Positions 26,357-35,744 of a stretch of DNA of 64,000 nucleotides are shown here, in pieces. The notes under the pieces were generated by a model. That model was not told the origin of the DNA and made no database searches. It saw nothing but the letters and a program-made list of their open reading frames with translations. Position numbers and translations under genes: made by a program. The number at the start of each line of letters is the position of its first letter. Positions within the stretch are counted from its first letter, which is position 1. Source of the stretch: JALYOC01 sp036675345 (GTDB taxonomy: Bacteria; Myxococcota; Myxococcia; Myxococcales; Myxococcaceae); contig JAKFFE010000015.1 of NCBI GenBank assembly GCA_036675345.1, forward strand, positions 28,567 to 92,566, given 5' to 3'.

Positions 26357-27694
26357 ATGTTCGCCGGCCTCGTGTCCGCGCCCGTCACCATCTGCGCCAT
26401 CGCCACCGCGCCCGCCATGGGGGGAGTGGGCATCGTCCGACTCTCCGGTCCCCGTGCGCTGGAGTCGGCGCGGGGCCTGGCCCCGGACCTCCCCGGCCTC
26501 CTCCAGCCGCGCCATGCGTACTTCTCCCGGCTGGTGGATCGGGAGGGGGCGCTGCTGGACGAGGGACTGTTCCTGTACTTCCGCGCGCCGAACTCCTTCA
26601 CCGGCGAGGAGGTGGTGGAGCTGCACGCCCACGGTGGCCCGCGACTCCTCTCCCTGCTGATCGAGGAGGTGCTCAAGGATCCGCTGTTGCGCCTGGCGCG
26701 CCCCGGGGAGTTCTCCCAGCGCGCGTATCTCAACGGGCGGATGGATCTGGCCCGGGCGGAGGCGGTGGCGGCGCTGGTGTCGGCGGAGAGTGAGTCCGCG
26801 GTGCGCGCGGCGGCGGCGCAGCTGCATGGGGCGCTGTCGGAGCGGGTGCAGGCGCTGCGCGGTCCGCTGATCGAGGTGCAGGCGGATCTGGAGGGAGTGC
26901 TCAGCTTTCCCGACGAGGCGGAGGGCGCGGAGGCAGGGTTGGCCCCGCGGCTGGAGTCGCTGCGCCACCAGACTGCCGGGCTGTTGGAGGATGCCGGCCG
27001 GGGGGCGTTGATCCGCCGCGGCGCGCGGGTGGTGTTGTTCGGGCCGGTGAACGCCGGCAAGTCCACCCTCTTCAATCGACTGGTGGGGTCGGAGCGGGCG
27101 CTGGTCGATCCCGAGCCGGGCACCACCCGCGATCTGCTCGAAGCAAGACTGGAGCTGGGCGGAGGCGCGGTGACCCTGGTGGACACCGCTGGGCTGCGGG
27201 AGGAGCCGGGGCGGCTGGAGCGGCTGGGGATCGAACGGGCGCGGTCGGCGATCGCCGGCGCGGATCTGGCGGTGCTGATGGTTCCACCGGAGACGGCCGC
27301 CGCTGAGCTGGCCGCCTGGAGTCGGGAGGCGGGACAGGTCCCGTTGCTGGTGGTGGGAAGTCGAGCCGATGAAGGTGCGGTGGCGTCGGCCAGGCTCCAG
27401 GTGAGCGGTCGGACTGGCGAGGGAGTGGGGACCTTGTTGCAGCTGCTCGGTCAGCAGCTGTGGGGGAGCGGCTCTCCCTCGGCGGTGTTCGCCGCCAGCG
27501 AGGCCAATCTGGATGCGCTGCGCCGGACCGCCGATTCGCTGCGTCGCGCCGGGGAGGCGTTGGAGTCCAGCACCCTGGAGGTGGTGGCCGGAGAGGTCGG
27601 GTTGGCCCTGGAGGCGCTGGGGGAGATCACCGGGGAGAACGCCTCCGCCGAGGTGATTGACGCCCTCTTCCGGCGGTTCTGTATCGGCAAGTAG
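26357..27694 (+). CDS. mnmE: tRNA modification GTPase MnmE
   Basis: 445 residues. Its N-terminal domain has PVTICAIATAPAMGGVGIVR, SFTGEEVVELHAHGG and REFSQRAYLNGRMDL-like (PGEFSQRAYLNGRMD). The G domain has VLFGPVNAGKSTLFNRLVG, GTTRDLLEA and LVDTAGLREE. It closes with the signature FCIGK. With MnmG it installs cmnm5U at tRNA wobble position 34. The helical domain is present. mnmG follows 1.4 kb downstream after an unrelated reversed gene. Confidence 0.97.
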   Translation: MFAGLVSAPVTICAIATAPAMGGVGIVRLSGPRALESARGLAPDLPGLLQPRHAYFSRLVDREGALLDEGLFLYFRAPNSFTGEEVVELHAHGGPRLLSLLIEEVLKDPLLRLARPGEFSQRAYLNGRMDLARAEAVAALVSAESESAVRAAAAQLHGALSERVQALRGPLIEVQADLEGVLSFPDEAEGAEAGLAPRLESLRHQTAGLLEDAGRGALIRRGARVVLFGPVNAGKSTLFNRLVGSERALVDPEPGTTRDLLEARLELGGGAVTLVDTAGLREEPGRLERLGIERARSAIAGADLAVLMVPPETAAAELAAWSREAGQVPLLVVGSRADEGAVASARLQVSGRTGEGVGTLLQLLGQQLWGSGSPSAVFAASEANLDALRRTADSLRRAGEALESSTLEVVAGEVGLALEALGEITGENASAEVIDALFRRFCIGK

Positions 27695-27730
27695 CCCGCG
27701 GTCAGACTGAGCGGTCCAACTGGCCCGGGT

Positions 27731-29005
27731 CTAGTCGAAGAGCTCTCGCATCCACGCGCTCTGGTGCGCCGCCAGCACCGCCCGGCCGAAGTCGTTGGCC
27801 TGGGGAGCTGGCTTGGGATGCGAGTGGTTGAAGCCCAGTTGATAGAGGGTGGCGAGGATCTCCGGGCGCTGGCGGATCGACCACCCGGGGTCGGTCGCCT
27901 CCCAGTGGGTCGCGTAGATGTTCAGGATGAAGGCCGCCCAGCGGAAGGTCTCCTGGTCATCGAGGAGCGAGGCCACCACCTGCCCCTTCCCGGCGGGCTG
28001 CGGGGGGCCCGGAAGCGCGCCGAGGGGCGCGAGAGCCAGTCGCTTGTAGGCGTCCCCTGCCAGGGGCACCTCCCGGTAGCTCTTCGATGGAATCCACAGA
28101 GACCTCCGGGGTTGAGCATTCCAGCGGATGGTGATCGCGGTCATCGCTGTCACCGGTTTGATCTGCAGGAGTCCCAGAGAGGGATCGAAGGCGGTGGCCA
28201 ACTCGCTGTGGCTCTTCTCGTCGGAGCGCCACAGCCCAGCGGCCACCGACTCCAGCGCCTGTCCCACCTGGGTGGTGTGGTTGCGGTGGGTGACGTAGAG
28301 AATGGAGGCCAGCAGCTTCGGGTCCAGGTTCGCCTCGCGGGCAGCGGACTGGATGTGATCGCGGTGGGCGGCGACCTGGAGACGAGCCGAATCTTCGGAG
28401 GGTCGCCAGAGCAATCCGACGCCAAGAACTCCAGCGAGGAAGAGCGCGCACAGGGCAACCAGGCGCCGCCAGGGGGAGGGAGGCCCGCGCAGCCAAAGCT
28501 CCGGTCGAGGGGAGTTCGCGTTCTGCTCCGCCGTGGCCAGGGGAATGAAGTAGAGCGGAAACAAGAAGAGCCCGATCACCAACTCCTCAGGGAAGGGTCT
28601 GGTGAAGGCGGCGACACCCAGGTCGCGGATCGCCGTGATTCCGATCACCCCCAGAGCCAGCCGGGCCGCCCACTGTCGCTGCCGGAGATCGGCTGGGGTC
28701 ACCGCGCCCATCCCTCTCCGAATCCAGTAGGCCAGAAACGCGCTCCACTGCAGGAGGGTCAACGGCCAGGGCGTCCAGGCCCCGAAGAAGGACTGCTGGA
28801 AGACGAGCAGATACAGAAGTGGGTGGACGAAGCCGTAGAGGACCTCGATCAGCCGACCTACCTGACTAAGCGGGGGCCTCCGCTCCGAGTACAGATAGAG
28901 CGCCAGGGCCAGGTAGTGTCCCCCCAGACACCCGGCGAGCAGGCCCGTGGCGTAGAGCTCGTAGCCTGCTGCGAGCCAGCCGCCGATGTTGAGCCAGCCC
29001 TCCAT
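27731..29005 (-). CDS. Integral membrane protein with lytic-transglycosylase-like C-terminal domain
   Basis: 424 residues. The first 200 hold about six hydrophobic segments, including LYATGLLAGCLGGHYLALAL, YGFVHPLLYLLVFQ, VIGLFLFPLYFIPLA and LVALCALFLAGVLGVGLLW. The rest resembles a lysozyme/SLT-like domain (DUF1402-like): HIQSAAREANLDPKLLASIL, FDPSLGLLQIKPVTA and FRWAAFILNIYATHW, with a Glu-equivalent helix before the GLLQIKP motif. It probably faces the periplasm and may cut or remodel peptidoglycan. Start is ATG 29005. It sits between mnmE and mnmG in reverse orientation. Confidence 0.65.
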   Translation of the reverse strand: MEGWLNIGGWLAAGYELYATGLLAGCLGGHYLALALYLYSERRPPLSQVGRLIEVLYGFVHPLLYLLVFQQSFFGAWTPWPLTLLQWSAFLAYWIRRGMGAVTPADLRQRQWAARLALGVIGITAIRDLGVAAFTRPFPEELVIGLFLFPLYFIPLATAEQNANSPRPELWLRGPPSPWRRLVALCALFLAGVLGVGLLWRPSEDSARLQVAAHRDHIQSAAREANLDPKLLASILYVTHRNHTTQVGQALESVAAGLWRSDEKSHSELATAFDPSLGLLQIKPVTAMTAITIRWNAQPRRSLWIPSKSYREVPLAGDAYKRLALAPLGALPGPPQPAGKGQVVASLLDDQETFRWAAFILNIYATHWEATDPGWSIRQRPEILATLYQLGFNHSHPKPAPQANDFGRAVLAAHQSAWMRELFD

Positions 29006-29116
29006 GCGGGAGCGAGTGTAACGAGGATCCGGAGGGTGGAGATCGTCTGTCCACCGAGGAGGCGCGACCGCGGAGGTGATCGCCCGCCGCGGCCGGGATA
29101 GAAGCCCGGAACTTCG

Positions 29117-30925
29117 ATGCACGACACCGACATCCTGGTGGTGGGACTGGGGCACGCCGGCACCGAGGCCGCGCTGGCGTGCGCGCGGATGGGCCTGCGG
29201 ACGGTGGGGATCACCCTGCGGAAGGATCGCGCGGCGGTGATGAGCTGCAACCCGGCGATCGGCGGGACGGCCAAGGGACACCTGGTCCGCGAGCTGGACG
29301 CGCTGGGCGGGGAGATGGGCTTCGCCGCCGACTCCACCGGCACCCACTTCAAGACGCTCAATGAGTCCAAGGGACCGTCGGTCCGGGCCAGCCGGGTGCT
29401 CTGCGATCGCGACGCCTACGCCCGCGCGGTGCAGGCCACCCTCGGCTCCACCGAGAATCTCACCCTGCTGGAGGGGGAGGTGGAGGAGCTGATCGTGGAA
29501 GGAGGGGTGATCCGGGGCGCCAGGCTGCGCGACGGGTCCGGGATCACCGCCCGGGCGGTGATCCTCACCACCGGGACGTTCCTTCAGGCGCTGATGCACG
29601 TGGGCGAGCAGAAGGAAGTCGGCGGCCGGCTGGGCGACGAGGCAGCGCAGGGGCTGTCCCGGTCGCTGCGATCGCTGGGGTTCCAGCTGGGCCGGTTCAA
29701 GACCGGGACTCCGGCGCGGTTGCTCAAGGCCTCCATCGACTGGTCCGCCTGTGCGGCGCAGCCGGGCGACGAGGTGATCCGGCCGCTGTCCTACCGCACC
29801 CCCCGCGACGGGTTCCCGCGGCAGCCGCAGCTGCACTGCGCCATCACCTACACCGGGGCGCGGACCCACGAGGTGATCCGCCAGAACCTGCACCGCTCGC
29901 CGCTGTTCCAGGGGGAGATCGTGGGAACCGGGCCGCGCTACTGCCCCTCGCTGGAGGACAAGATCGTCCGCTTCGCCCAGCGCGAGCGGCACCAGGTGTT
30001 CCTGGAGCCGGAGGGCCCGGACAGTGAGCTGGTCTATCCGGCCGGGCTCTCCACCAGCCTGCCCGCGGAGGTTCAGCTGCAGTTCCTCCGCAGCATCGTC
30101 GGGCTGGAGCAGGTGGAGGTGGCCCGCTACGGCTACGCGGTGGAGTACGACTACTCGCCGCCCACCCAGCTGCTGCCGACCCTGGAGACGCGCGGGGTCC
30201 GGGGGCTGTACTTCGCCGGGCAGCTCAACGGGACCTCCGGCTACGAGGAGGCGGCGGTCCAGGGCCTGCTGGCCGGGATCAACGCCGGGCTGGCGGTCCG
30301 GGGTGAACCGGAGCTGGTGCTGCGCCGGGACGAGGCCCACGCCGCGGTGCTGATCGACGACCTGGTCAGCCGCGGAGTGGACGAACCCTTCCGGATGCTG
30401 ACCTCCCGCTCCGAGCACCGCCTCCGGCTGCGGGAGGGGAACGCCGACCTCCGGCTGACCCGCCACGCGCGCCGGGTGGGGCTGGTCTCCCAGCAGCGGC
30501 TGGACCAGGTGGAGTTCCGCCGCCAGGCGATCGCGGAGGAAGTTCAGCGGCTTGGGTCGCGTGGACTGGCGACTGCGCTGCGCAATCCGATGCACGACTA
30601 TGCCTCGCTGGCCTCCCGGGATCCCCAGCGGCCGGTGCTGGCGGCGGACGTGGTGGAGGAGGTGGAGGTGGAGGTGAAGTACGAGGGCTACATCGCCCAG
30701 CAGGATCGCGCGCTGGCCCGGGCGGCCTCCGGCTTCGAGCGATGGAAGATCCCCGCCGGGGTGGACTACTCGGCGATCAACGGGCTCTCCCGCGAGGCGG
30801 CGGAGAAGCTGGCTCGATCCCGGCCGGCGACGGTGGAGCAGGCGCAGCGGATCCCTGGGCTGACCCCGGCGGCGATCTCCTTGCTGCTGATCCACCTCAA
30901 GCGAGGGATCCCCCGGCAGGGCTGA
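29117..30925 (+). CDS. mnmG: tRNA uridine-5-carboxymethylaminomethyl synthesis enzyme MnmG
   Basis: 602 residues, the FAD-dependent partner of MnmE. The Rossmann FAD motif is VGLGHAGTEAALACARMG. Other marks are MSCNPAIGGTAKGHLVRELD, TTGTFLQALMHVG, FKTGTPARL, YCPSLEDKIVRF, FAGQLNGTSGYEEAA and the C-terminal YEGYIAQQ and IPGLTPAAISLLLIHL. Length is within the usual range (about 620). rsmG follows after a reversed small gene. Confidence 0.97.
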   Translation: MHDTDILVVGLGHAGTEAALACARMGLRTVGITLRKDRAAVMSCNPAIGGTAKGHLVRELDALGGEMGFAADSTGTHFKTLNESKGPSVRASRVLCDRDAYARAVQATLGSTENLTLLEGEVEELIVEGGVIRGARLRDGSGITARAVILTTGTFLQALMHVGEQKEVGGRLGDEAAQGLSRSLRSLGFQLGRFKTGTPARLLKASIDWSACAAQPGDEVIRPLSYRTPRDGFPRQPQLHCAITYTGARTHEVIRQNLHRSPLFQGEIVGTGPRYCPSLEDKIVRFAQRERHQVFLEPEGPDSELVYPAGLSTSLPAEVQLQFLRSIVGLEQVEVARYGYAVEYDYSPPTQLLPTLETRGVRGLYFAGQLNGTSGYEEAAVQGLLAGINAGLAVRGEPELVLRRDEAHAAVLIDDLVSRGVDEPFRMLTSRSEHRLRLREGNADLRLTRHARRVGLVSQQRLDQVEFRRQAIAEEVQRLGSRGLATALRNPMHDYASLASRDPQRPVLAADVVEEVEVEVKYEGYIAQQDRALARAASGFERWKIPAGVDYSAINGLSREAAEKLARSRPATVEQAQRIPGLTPAAISLLLIHLKRGIPRQG

Positions 30926-31107
30926 GCGGCGGCCACCTCGTCCACCTCCCGCAGCCCCTGGTGGGGACCGGACAAGGTGGGGAGGAACTCAATCTGCTGG
31001 CCTCGACCGCCGCAGGAGTCCCCGGCGAGTTGGCCCGTGGGTGACGTGCCTCCCGGGCGCTTCTGAACCCGCCGGCCGGAGACTGGGCTCTCGGCAGCCG
31101 CTGCTAT

Positions 31108-31194
31108 TCTGCGACAAGTCCTTCGTTGTCGGTTCGCGAGAGGCGCTCCCTCTGACCGGGCCCAGCCCACCGACCAGCGGCGGCTTGTCGCAGA
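31108..31194 (+). other. 87-nt nested inverted-repeat structure, possible RNA
   Basis: Perfect 11-base closing arms TCTGCGACAAG and CTTGTCGCAGA. Inside are GTCGG pairing with CCGAC, and a small hairpin AGAGG-CGCTC-CCTCT. The nested order is consistent with a folded RNA or a miniature inverted element. No protein-coding frame fits. The orientation is not known. Confidence 0.4.
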
Positions 31195-31265
31195 TTTGGA
31201 GGGTCCGCCTTCAGGGCGGCGAGACTCCCGAGCGGAAACGGCCGGACGCATCTGGTGTCGCTCGG

Positions 31266-31283
31266 TTGGACCGGGTGGTCCAA
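31266..31283. repeat. TTGGACC-N4-GGTCCAA palindrome, site 1
   Basis: 18-base palindrome with centre GGGT, 5 bp before the end of the next gene. Related sites occur at 53140 and 53458. All lie between convergent genes, so they may be terminator stems or a dispersed palindromic family. Confidence 0.55.
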
Positions 31284-31287
31284 ACCA

Positions 31288-31878
31288 CTAGCGCATGGCG
31301 ACCAGCGTCTCCGCCACCAGGTGGGTCAGACCGTCCTCGTCGGAGAGCAGCAGCTGCTGGAACGGACTGAAGCCCTCGCTGGCTTCGACCACCAGGTCCA
31401 ACCGGTGATCCCCGTTCAGGTCACCCGCCCACAGCACCTCCAGGGTGGCTCCGGGGGCGGCGGATTCGAAGAGGGTGTGTTCGTCGCCTTCGGGGGCCAC
31501 CAGGGTGACGCGGATTCCCCCATCGGAGTAGGGGCGCCAGCGCAGCCGCCACCGTGCCTCCTCCAACTGGAGGATCGTCTCTCCGGGGATGCGATCCAGG
31601 GCGAAGCCGGCGGTGGTGACCTTCTCCCCTGGCACCGGCCGGCTGCCCACGAACAGGACCGGGGATTCGCAGGTGGAAGGGGCGACGGTGCGGCGGTAGT
31701 CGTCGCGGCGGCCCAGCAGTTGGACCGTGGTGGCGGTGGCAATTCCGTCGCACAGTTCCACGGCTTCGGCCCCGCGGACCGCCTCCAGAAGCTCCGCATC
31801 GTAGGTGCCGCCGGGGACGAGAACTTGCGGGGTAGCGGGAAGCTGGGTCAGTAGCAGGGTGAGGACGGTGAGCAGCAT
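31288..31878 (-). CDS. Secreted protein with VCBS/FG-GAP-like motif
   Basis: 196 residues. An N-terminal hydrophobic signal (MLLTVLTLLLTQLPATPQ). Near residue 150 the segment LWAGDLNGDHRLDLVVEAS matches the calcium-loop motif of FG-GAP/VCBS repeats (DxNGDxxxDL). A single such motif is visible, so no propeller is implied. Function unknown. ATG 31878 is chosen to place the signal peptide at the N-terminus. It lies between mnmG and rsmG in reverse orientation. Confidence 0.62.
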   Translation of the reverse strand: MLLTVLTLLLTQLPATPQVLVPGGTYDAELLEAVRGAEAVELCDGIATATTVQLLGRRDDYRRTVAPSTCESPVLFVGSRPVPGEKVTTAGFALDRIPGETILQLEEARWRLRWRPYSDGGIRVTLVAPEGDEHTLFESAAPGATLEVLWAGDLNGDHRLDLVVEASEGFSPFQQLLLSDEDGLTHLVAETLVAMR

Positions 31879-32031
31879 GACCAACTCCCAGTGCAGAGAC
31901 GGTGCCGGAGTGATTGCGGCCACTTGGCCGCAGGGTGCCTACATGGCTGTGGGAAAGGTGTTTGCAACTGCCGTCCACCGAATCGGCTCAATGGTTCCGG
32001 GTGCTTAGCTCATCAACGGGAGGGGACTGCT

Positions 32032-32679
32032 GTGGATAACGTGGCGTGGGAAAAGAGGGTGCGGGAGGGCGCGGAGGCGATGGGACTGGTGCTGCCCGGT
32101 GGCTCGGAAGCCACGCTCGTCCGCTACCTTCAGGAGCTGTTGAAGTGGAACGAGAAGGTGAACCTGACGGCGATCCGGTCGATCGAGGATGGGCTGGAGA
32201 AGCACCTGTTGGACTCGCTGGCGGTGCTGCCGGAGATCGCCGGAGGAACGACGGTGCTGGATCTGGGAACCGGCGGAGGTTTGCCGGGGATCCCGCTGGC
32301 GATCGTCCTTCCCGAACTTCAGGTGACCCTGGTGGACGCGGTGGCCAAGAAGGTCGGATTCCTGAAGAGCGCGATCGCCACCCTGGGTTTGGCCCCCCGG
32401 GTGAAGGCGGTGCATCTGCACCTGCGCGGTGACCCGGAGGCGGAGAAGCTGCCCCGGGCCAGCCGGGTGATCAGCCGCGCCTTCATGGATGTGCCGGAGT
32501 GGGCGCGACTGGGTCGGCCCTATGTGGCGGACGGAGGGGTGCTGGTCGCCATGACGGGGAAGGATCCTGGGGACCTCTCTGGCCTGGTGACCGAGCTGGG
32601 GTTCAAGCGGGTGACGACCCGGGAATATCCGTTGGCCTGGTCGAAGGCGGAGCGGCGGGTCGCGCGCTTCGAGGCCTGA
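32032..32679 (+). CDS. rsmG: 16S rRNA (guanine-N7) methyltransferase RsmG
   Basis: 215 residues (GidB). It methylates G527 of 16S rRNA with S-adenosylmethionine. Visible are YLQELLKWNEKVNLTAIRS, HLLDSLAVLPEIAGGTTVLD-type lead-in (in part), LDLGTGGGLPGIPLAI (SAM loop), LVDAVAKKVGFLKSA and RVISRAFMDV. GTG 32032 has GGGAGGGG upstream. The start codon overlaps a perfect DnaA-box word TGTGGATAA at 32031. A parS site starts two bases after the stop. Confidence 0.96.
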   Translation: MDNVAWEKRVREGAEAMGLVLPGGSEATLVRYLQELLKWNEKVNLTAIRSIEDGLEKHLLDSLAVLPEIAGGTTVLDLGTGGGLPGIPLAIVLPELQVTLVDAVAKKVGFLKSAIATLGLAPRVKAVHLHLRGDPEAEKLPRASRVISRAFMDVPEWARLGRPYVADGGVLVAMTGKDPGDLSGLVTELGFKRVTTREYPLAWSKAERRVARFEA

Positions 32680-32680
32680 C

Positions 32681-32694
32681 GTTTCACGTGGAAC
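32681..32694. promoter_or_regulatory. parS: parS site 1
   Basis: GTTTCACGTGGAAC, one base off the perfect palindrome GTTCCACGTGGAAC, directly after the rsmG stop. ParB loads onto such sites. Confidence 0.85.
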
Positions 32695-33183
32695 GGAGGG
32701 GCCCCGGACCTCTCCTGGGTTTTTCAGCGGTCGGTTTGGGATGGAGGCGCGATCCGGCGTTCGTCGGACCCGCTGCGCTTCCGCGCCAGGCGGGTATCTG
32801 GTGGTTCGTGAGGGTGCTGGACCGGCCCAACTCAACACCGTTGGCCGGAGAGATCCGGTGGAAGCCATGCCTCCTCCACAGGGTTCGACCACCCTTCCCT
32901 CCTTTTGGTGAGGAGGGGCCCCGGTGGTCCTTCGGTTCGCTCAGTCTCCTTTCGTCGGCGGTGTGCTGGTGCTCCAGCGCCGAATCCGCGTTGCGAACGG
33001 AAGGGCTTTCGGGAGCCGTTTCCGGAGGGGATCGTGTGCAGCGGTTCGGCAGCTGATGGTGGGGCGGTTCGGCCTCTGTTGGGCGACAGTAAAACTGACC
33101 CCCTCTCTGGGCCTCCCAATGGAGGCTGATCATGAGAGGCGAAGGCGAAGTTGTGGCACCACCATCCGTAGGAGGGGTGCCGA

Positions 33184-33640
33184 TGGTGGAGCGGTTCGGC
33201 CGCTGATGGTGGGGCGGTTCGGCCGCTGATGGTGGGGCGGTTCGGGCGCTGAGGGTGGGGCGGTTCGGCCGCTGCTGGTGGGGCGGTTCGGCCGCTGATG
33301 GTGGGGCGGTTCGGCCGCTGATGGTGGGGCGGTTCGGCCGCTGCTGGTGGGGCGGTTCGGCCGCTGCTGGTGGGGCGGTTCGGCCGCTGCTGGTGGGGCG
33401 GTTCGGGCGCTGCTGGTGGAGCGGTTCGGGCGCTGCTGGTGGGGCGATTCGGGCGCTGCTGGTGGAGCGGTTCGGGCGCTGCTGGTGGAGCGGTTCGGTC
33501 GCTGCTGGTGGAGCGGTTCGGCCGCAGTTGGTGGAGCGGTTCGGTCGCTGCTGGTGGAGCGTTTCGGCCGCAGTTGGTGGGGCGGTTCGGCCGCTGCTGG
33601 TGGAGCGGTTCGCCGCTGCCAGGTGGAGCGGTTCGCCCTC
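33184..33640. repeat. 23-bp minisatellite, about 20 copies
   Basis: Head-to-tail 23-bp units with the core GGTGGGGCGGTTCGGCCGCTG; variants swap GGGG/GGAG, GGCC/GGGC and GCTGA/GCTGCT. An orphan copy lies at 33053. The period is not a multiple of three, so every frame is read through, which creates false long open frames. Confidence 0.9.
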
Positions 33641-34284
33641 TTCGGAGGATGATCTTCGTCCCCTCCTTATGGGTGATCACTCGCAGCGGCTCTCGCTCCC
33701 CGTAGATCGCCAACAGCAGCGCTCCCGTGTTCAGCCTACGCGCGGATCCGGCCCCGCCGGCGGGCACGAGGAAGCGAGGTTCCCCAGCGCCCCCTCCCCC
33801 GCGTCTTGATCGATCACTCTTGGCGCCCAGGGGTCCTTCCTCCCGGCGGCACCCGCTTCCTCAGTTCACGCCTCTCGTCGAGATCGGGGGCCCTGTCAGT
33901 GCGGACCGAACCCGCTCCCTTGAGGACCGTCGGACTCGGCCAGGAGGGAGAAGGCAAACGGGAGCGCCAACCCAGGCGACTCCTCCGGCGTTCGGTCCAT
34001 GCTCGCCACCGAGGCCGCGTTGCTTCTGGCCCGTTGAGCCGGGGCGGGTCGGCCTCTGAGGATTGAGGACTTCGGGTGATGCGTGGGGTGAGTTGGGTTC
34101 CTGAAGGCGAATGGGCTTGAGCGACGGCCAGAGGCCCCGAGGAAGGACCGATCGCAGGATGTTCGATTCGATCTCAGCGTGGCCTCCAGGTCGGGGTCTG
34201 GAGCCCCTGGGTTTCGACACCGACTGAGTCTGTGTTGAGAGAAGCCGACTCGGTCTCCATCGGGATGCGGAATGCGAACGGCAC

Positions 34285-34298
34285 GTTCCACGTGGAAC
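34285..34298. promoter_or_regulatory. parS: parS site 2
   Basis: Perfect GTTCCACGTGGAAC, extended by AC and GT to an 18-base palindrome. Confidence 0.92.
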
Positions 34299-34322
34299 GT
34301 TGGGCACATCGAACCGCACCGT

Positions 34323-34336
34323 GTTCCACGTGGAAC
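34323..34336. promoter_or_regulatory. parS: parS site 3
   Basis: Perfect GTTCCACGTGGAAC, 24 bp after site 2, so the pair could load adjacent ParB dimers. Confidence 0.92.
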
Positions 34337-34646
34337 GTCCCATTCGATGGCTCGGGTTCGATGGGAGATGGCCTGAAGCGAGAAGGTCGAAACACCCGCT
34401 CGAAGCGGAGGTTCTCGCCTTCGCCGACCGTGGCCCTCCCGGGATCAACCGCTCCCCCGATGGAGATCGCCGATAGGATCTCTGTTCAGAAAGGTCCCAC
34501 CCACTCCATTTCGAGAAGCGTGTCTGGCCTGCCATACCCAGGGGAAGGAGGGCCCGAGGGGGCCAAGCAGGGGCCCTGAACTCCACCTTTCAAAGGCCGC
34601 CACTGGGCACTGTTTGGGTCTCTCATTCCAGCCAAGCCCAGTCGAT

Positions 34647-34660
34647 GTTCCACGTGGAAC
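34647..34660. promoter_or_regulatory. parS: parS site 4
   Basis: Perfect GTTCCACGTGGAAC. Confidence 0.92.
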
Positions 34661-35214
34661 GTCGGACGGGAGCAACGATCCCCCTTGAGCTCGACGAATG
34701 TGGAAGGGGACCCTGCAGAGTCCCGCTGGTTCGGCTTTCGAGCAACGGGCTCAAGTCGCGCCCCACCTGCATCGATCGCACGTCGCTTGGTTCGCGGACT
34801 GAAGGTCGATCGGGGTCTCCAGTCGCGACTCGATCCCGGAAGGTTCCACCCGACCGCGCGTCGGCCGCTGGGGTCCCGACTGTGAGGGCCTCGCGCCCGT
34901 CGCCCTCCTCCGAGGTGACCCGACCGACGGACCCAATCACGGCCGCGAATCGAGGCCTGGCCGAGTCGGTGGACCCAGGCGCTGTGGGGCAACCTCGAGA
35001 GGACCCGCAGGAGGGACGCCCGGCGGAACCGCCGACCAGCAGCACCGTGTTGGGTTGTCCGCGCCCTCACCGGCAAGAGTGGTGTGGTGGAGCCTTCGAA
35101 TGATCGGGCCGACGATAGGGATCGCCGAAGACGCGAAGACGAAAGCCAGGGGCGACGATCAGGACCGCGGAAAAGGGTGACAGGGCGAACGAGCCGGCCC
35201 CCTATCGAGAGGAA

Positions 35215-35590
35215 GCAGAAAGGGCTGGGTTGGCGATCCGGACCGCGGAAGCGGAGAAGGCGAAGGGGCTGGGTTGGCGATTCCGGAGCGCGGAAACGGA
35301 GAAGGCGAAGGGGACTGGGGTGGCGATCCGGACCGCCGGAAGGGAGAAGGCAGAAGGAGACTGGGGTGGCGATCCGCACCGGCGGAAGGGAGAAGGCGAA
35401 GGGGCTGGGGTAGCGATCCGGCCCGGTGGAAGGGAGAAGGTGAAGGGGACTGGGGTGGCGATCCCGACCGGTGGAAGGGAGAAGGTGAAGGGGCCTGGGG
35501 TTGCGATCCGGACCGGCGGAAGGGAGAAGGCGAAGGTGACTGGGGTGGCGATCTGGACCGCCGCAGACCGACGGCCAAGGCTGGGGCGCA
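35215..35590. repeat. ~45-bp tandem repeat, about 8 copies
   Basis: Copies begin near 35232, 35276, 35322, 35368, 35412, 35457, 35502 and 35547, spacing 44-46 bp. Shared words are GGCGATCCGGACCG, GGAAGGGAGAAGGCGAAGG and GACTGGGG. A more decayed copy precedes the array near 35150. Units touch each other without unique spacers. Confidence 0.88.
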
Positions 35591-35730
35591 ATCACCGCTC
35601 ACCTCCTCGAGCCAATCCGCAAGGCAGCTCGAAGGCCGCCCGGTGGAGCGTGGAGTTGTCCGGGCCGTGTCGCCGACCCGTATGAACCCCGACGCCATCC
35701 ACCTCCCGCCCCAACCTCGCTTACCAAGAC

Positions 35731-35744
35731 GTTCCACGTGGAAC
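35731..35744. promoter_or_regulatory. parS: parS site 5
   Basis: Perfect GTTCCACGTGGAAC, 304 bp upstream of the parA start. Confidence 0.92.

Larger units (their letters stand above)
30926..31287. other. Gap after mnmG with structured elements
   Basis: 362 bases with no gene I can support. It holds the inverted-repeat structure at 31108-31194 and the palindrome at 31266-31283 described below. Confidence 0.5.

Noticed and set aside
27731..30895. A 1054-residue open frame on the minus strand across mnmG
   Set aside because: Only its end (27731-29005) is a gene; the rest is a shadow of mnmG with Gln/Arg/Gly-rich, non-protein-like composition.
31108..31194. attC-type recombination site
   Set aside because: Closing arms lack the conserved GTT and AAC ends and there is no integrase or cassette nearby.
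32832..33767. A 311-residue minus-strand frame rich in repeated Pro/Arg/Thr words
   Set aside because: It is made of the 23-bp repeat read in one phase; all frames stay open there because the units lack stops.
35215..35590. Possible CRISPR array
   Set aside because: Units are contiguous with no unique spacers and no cas genes are present.
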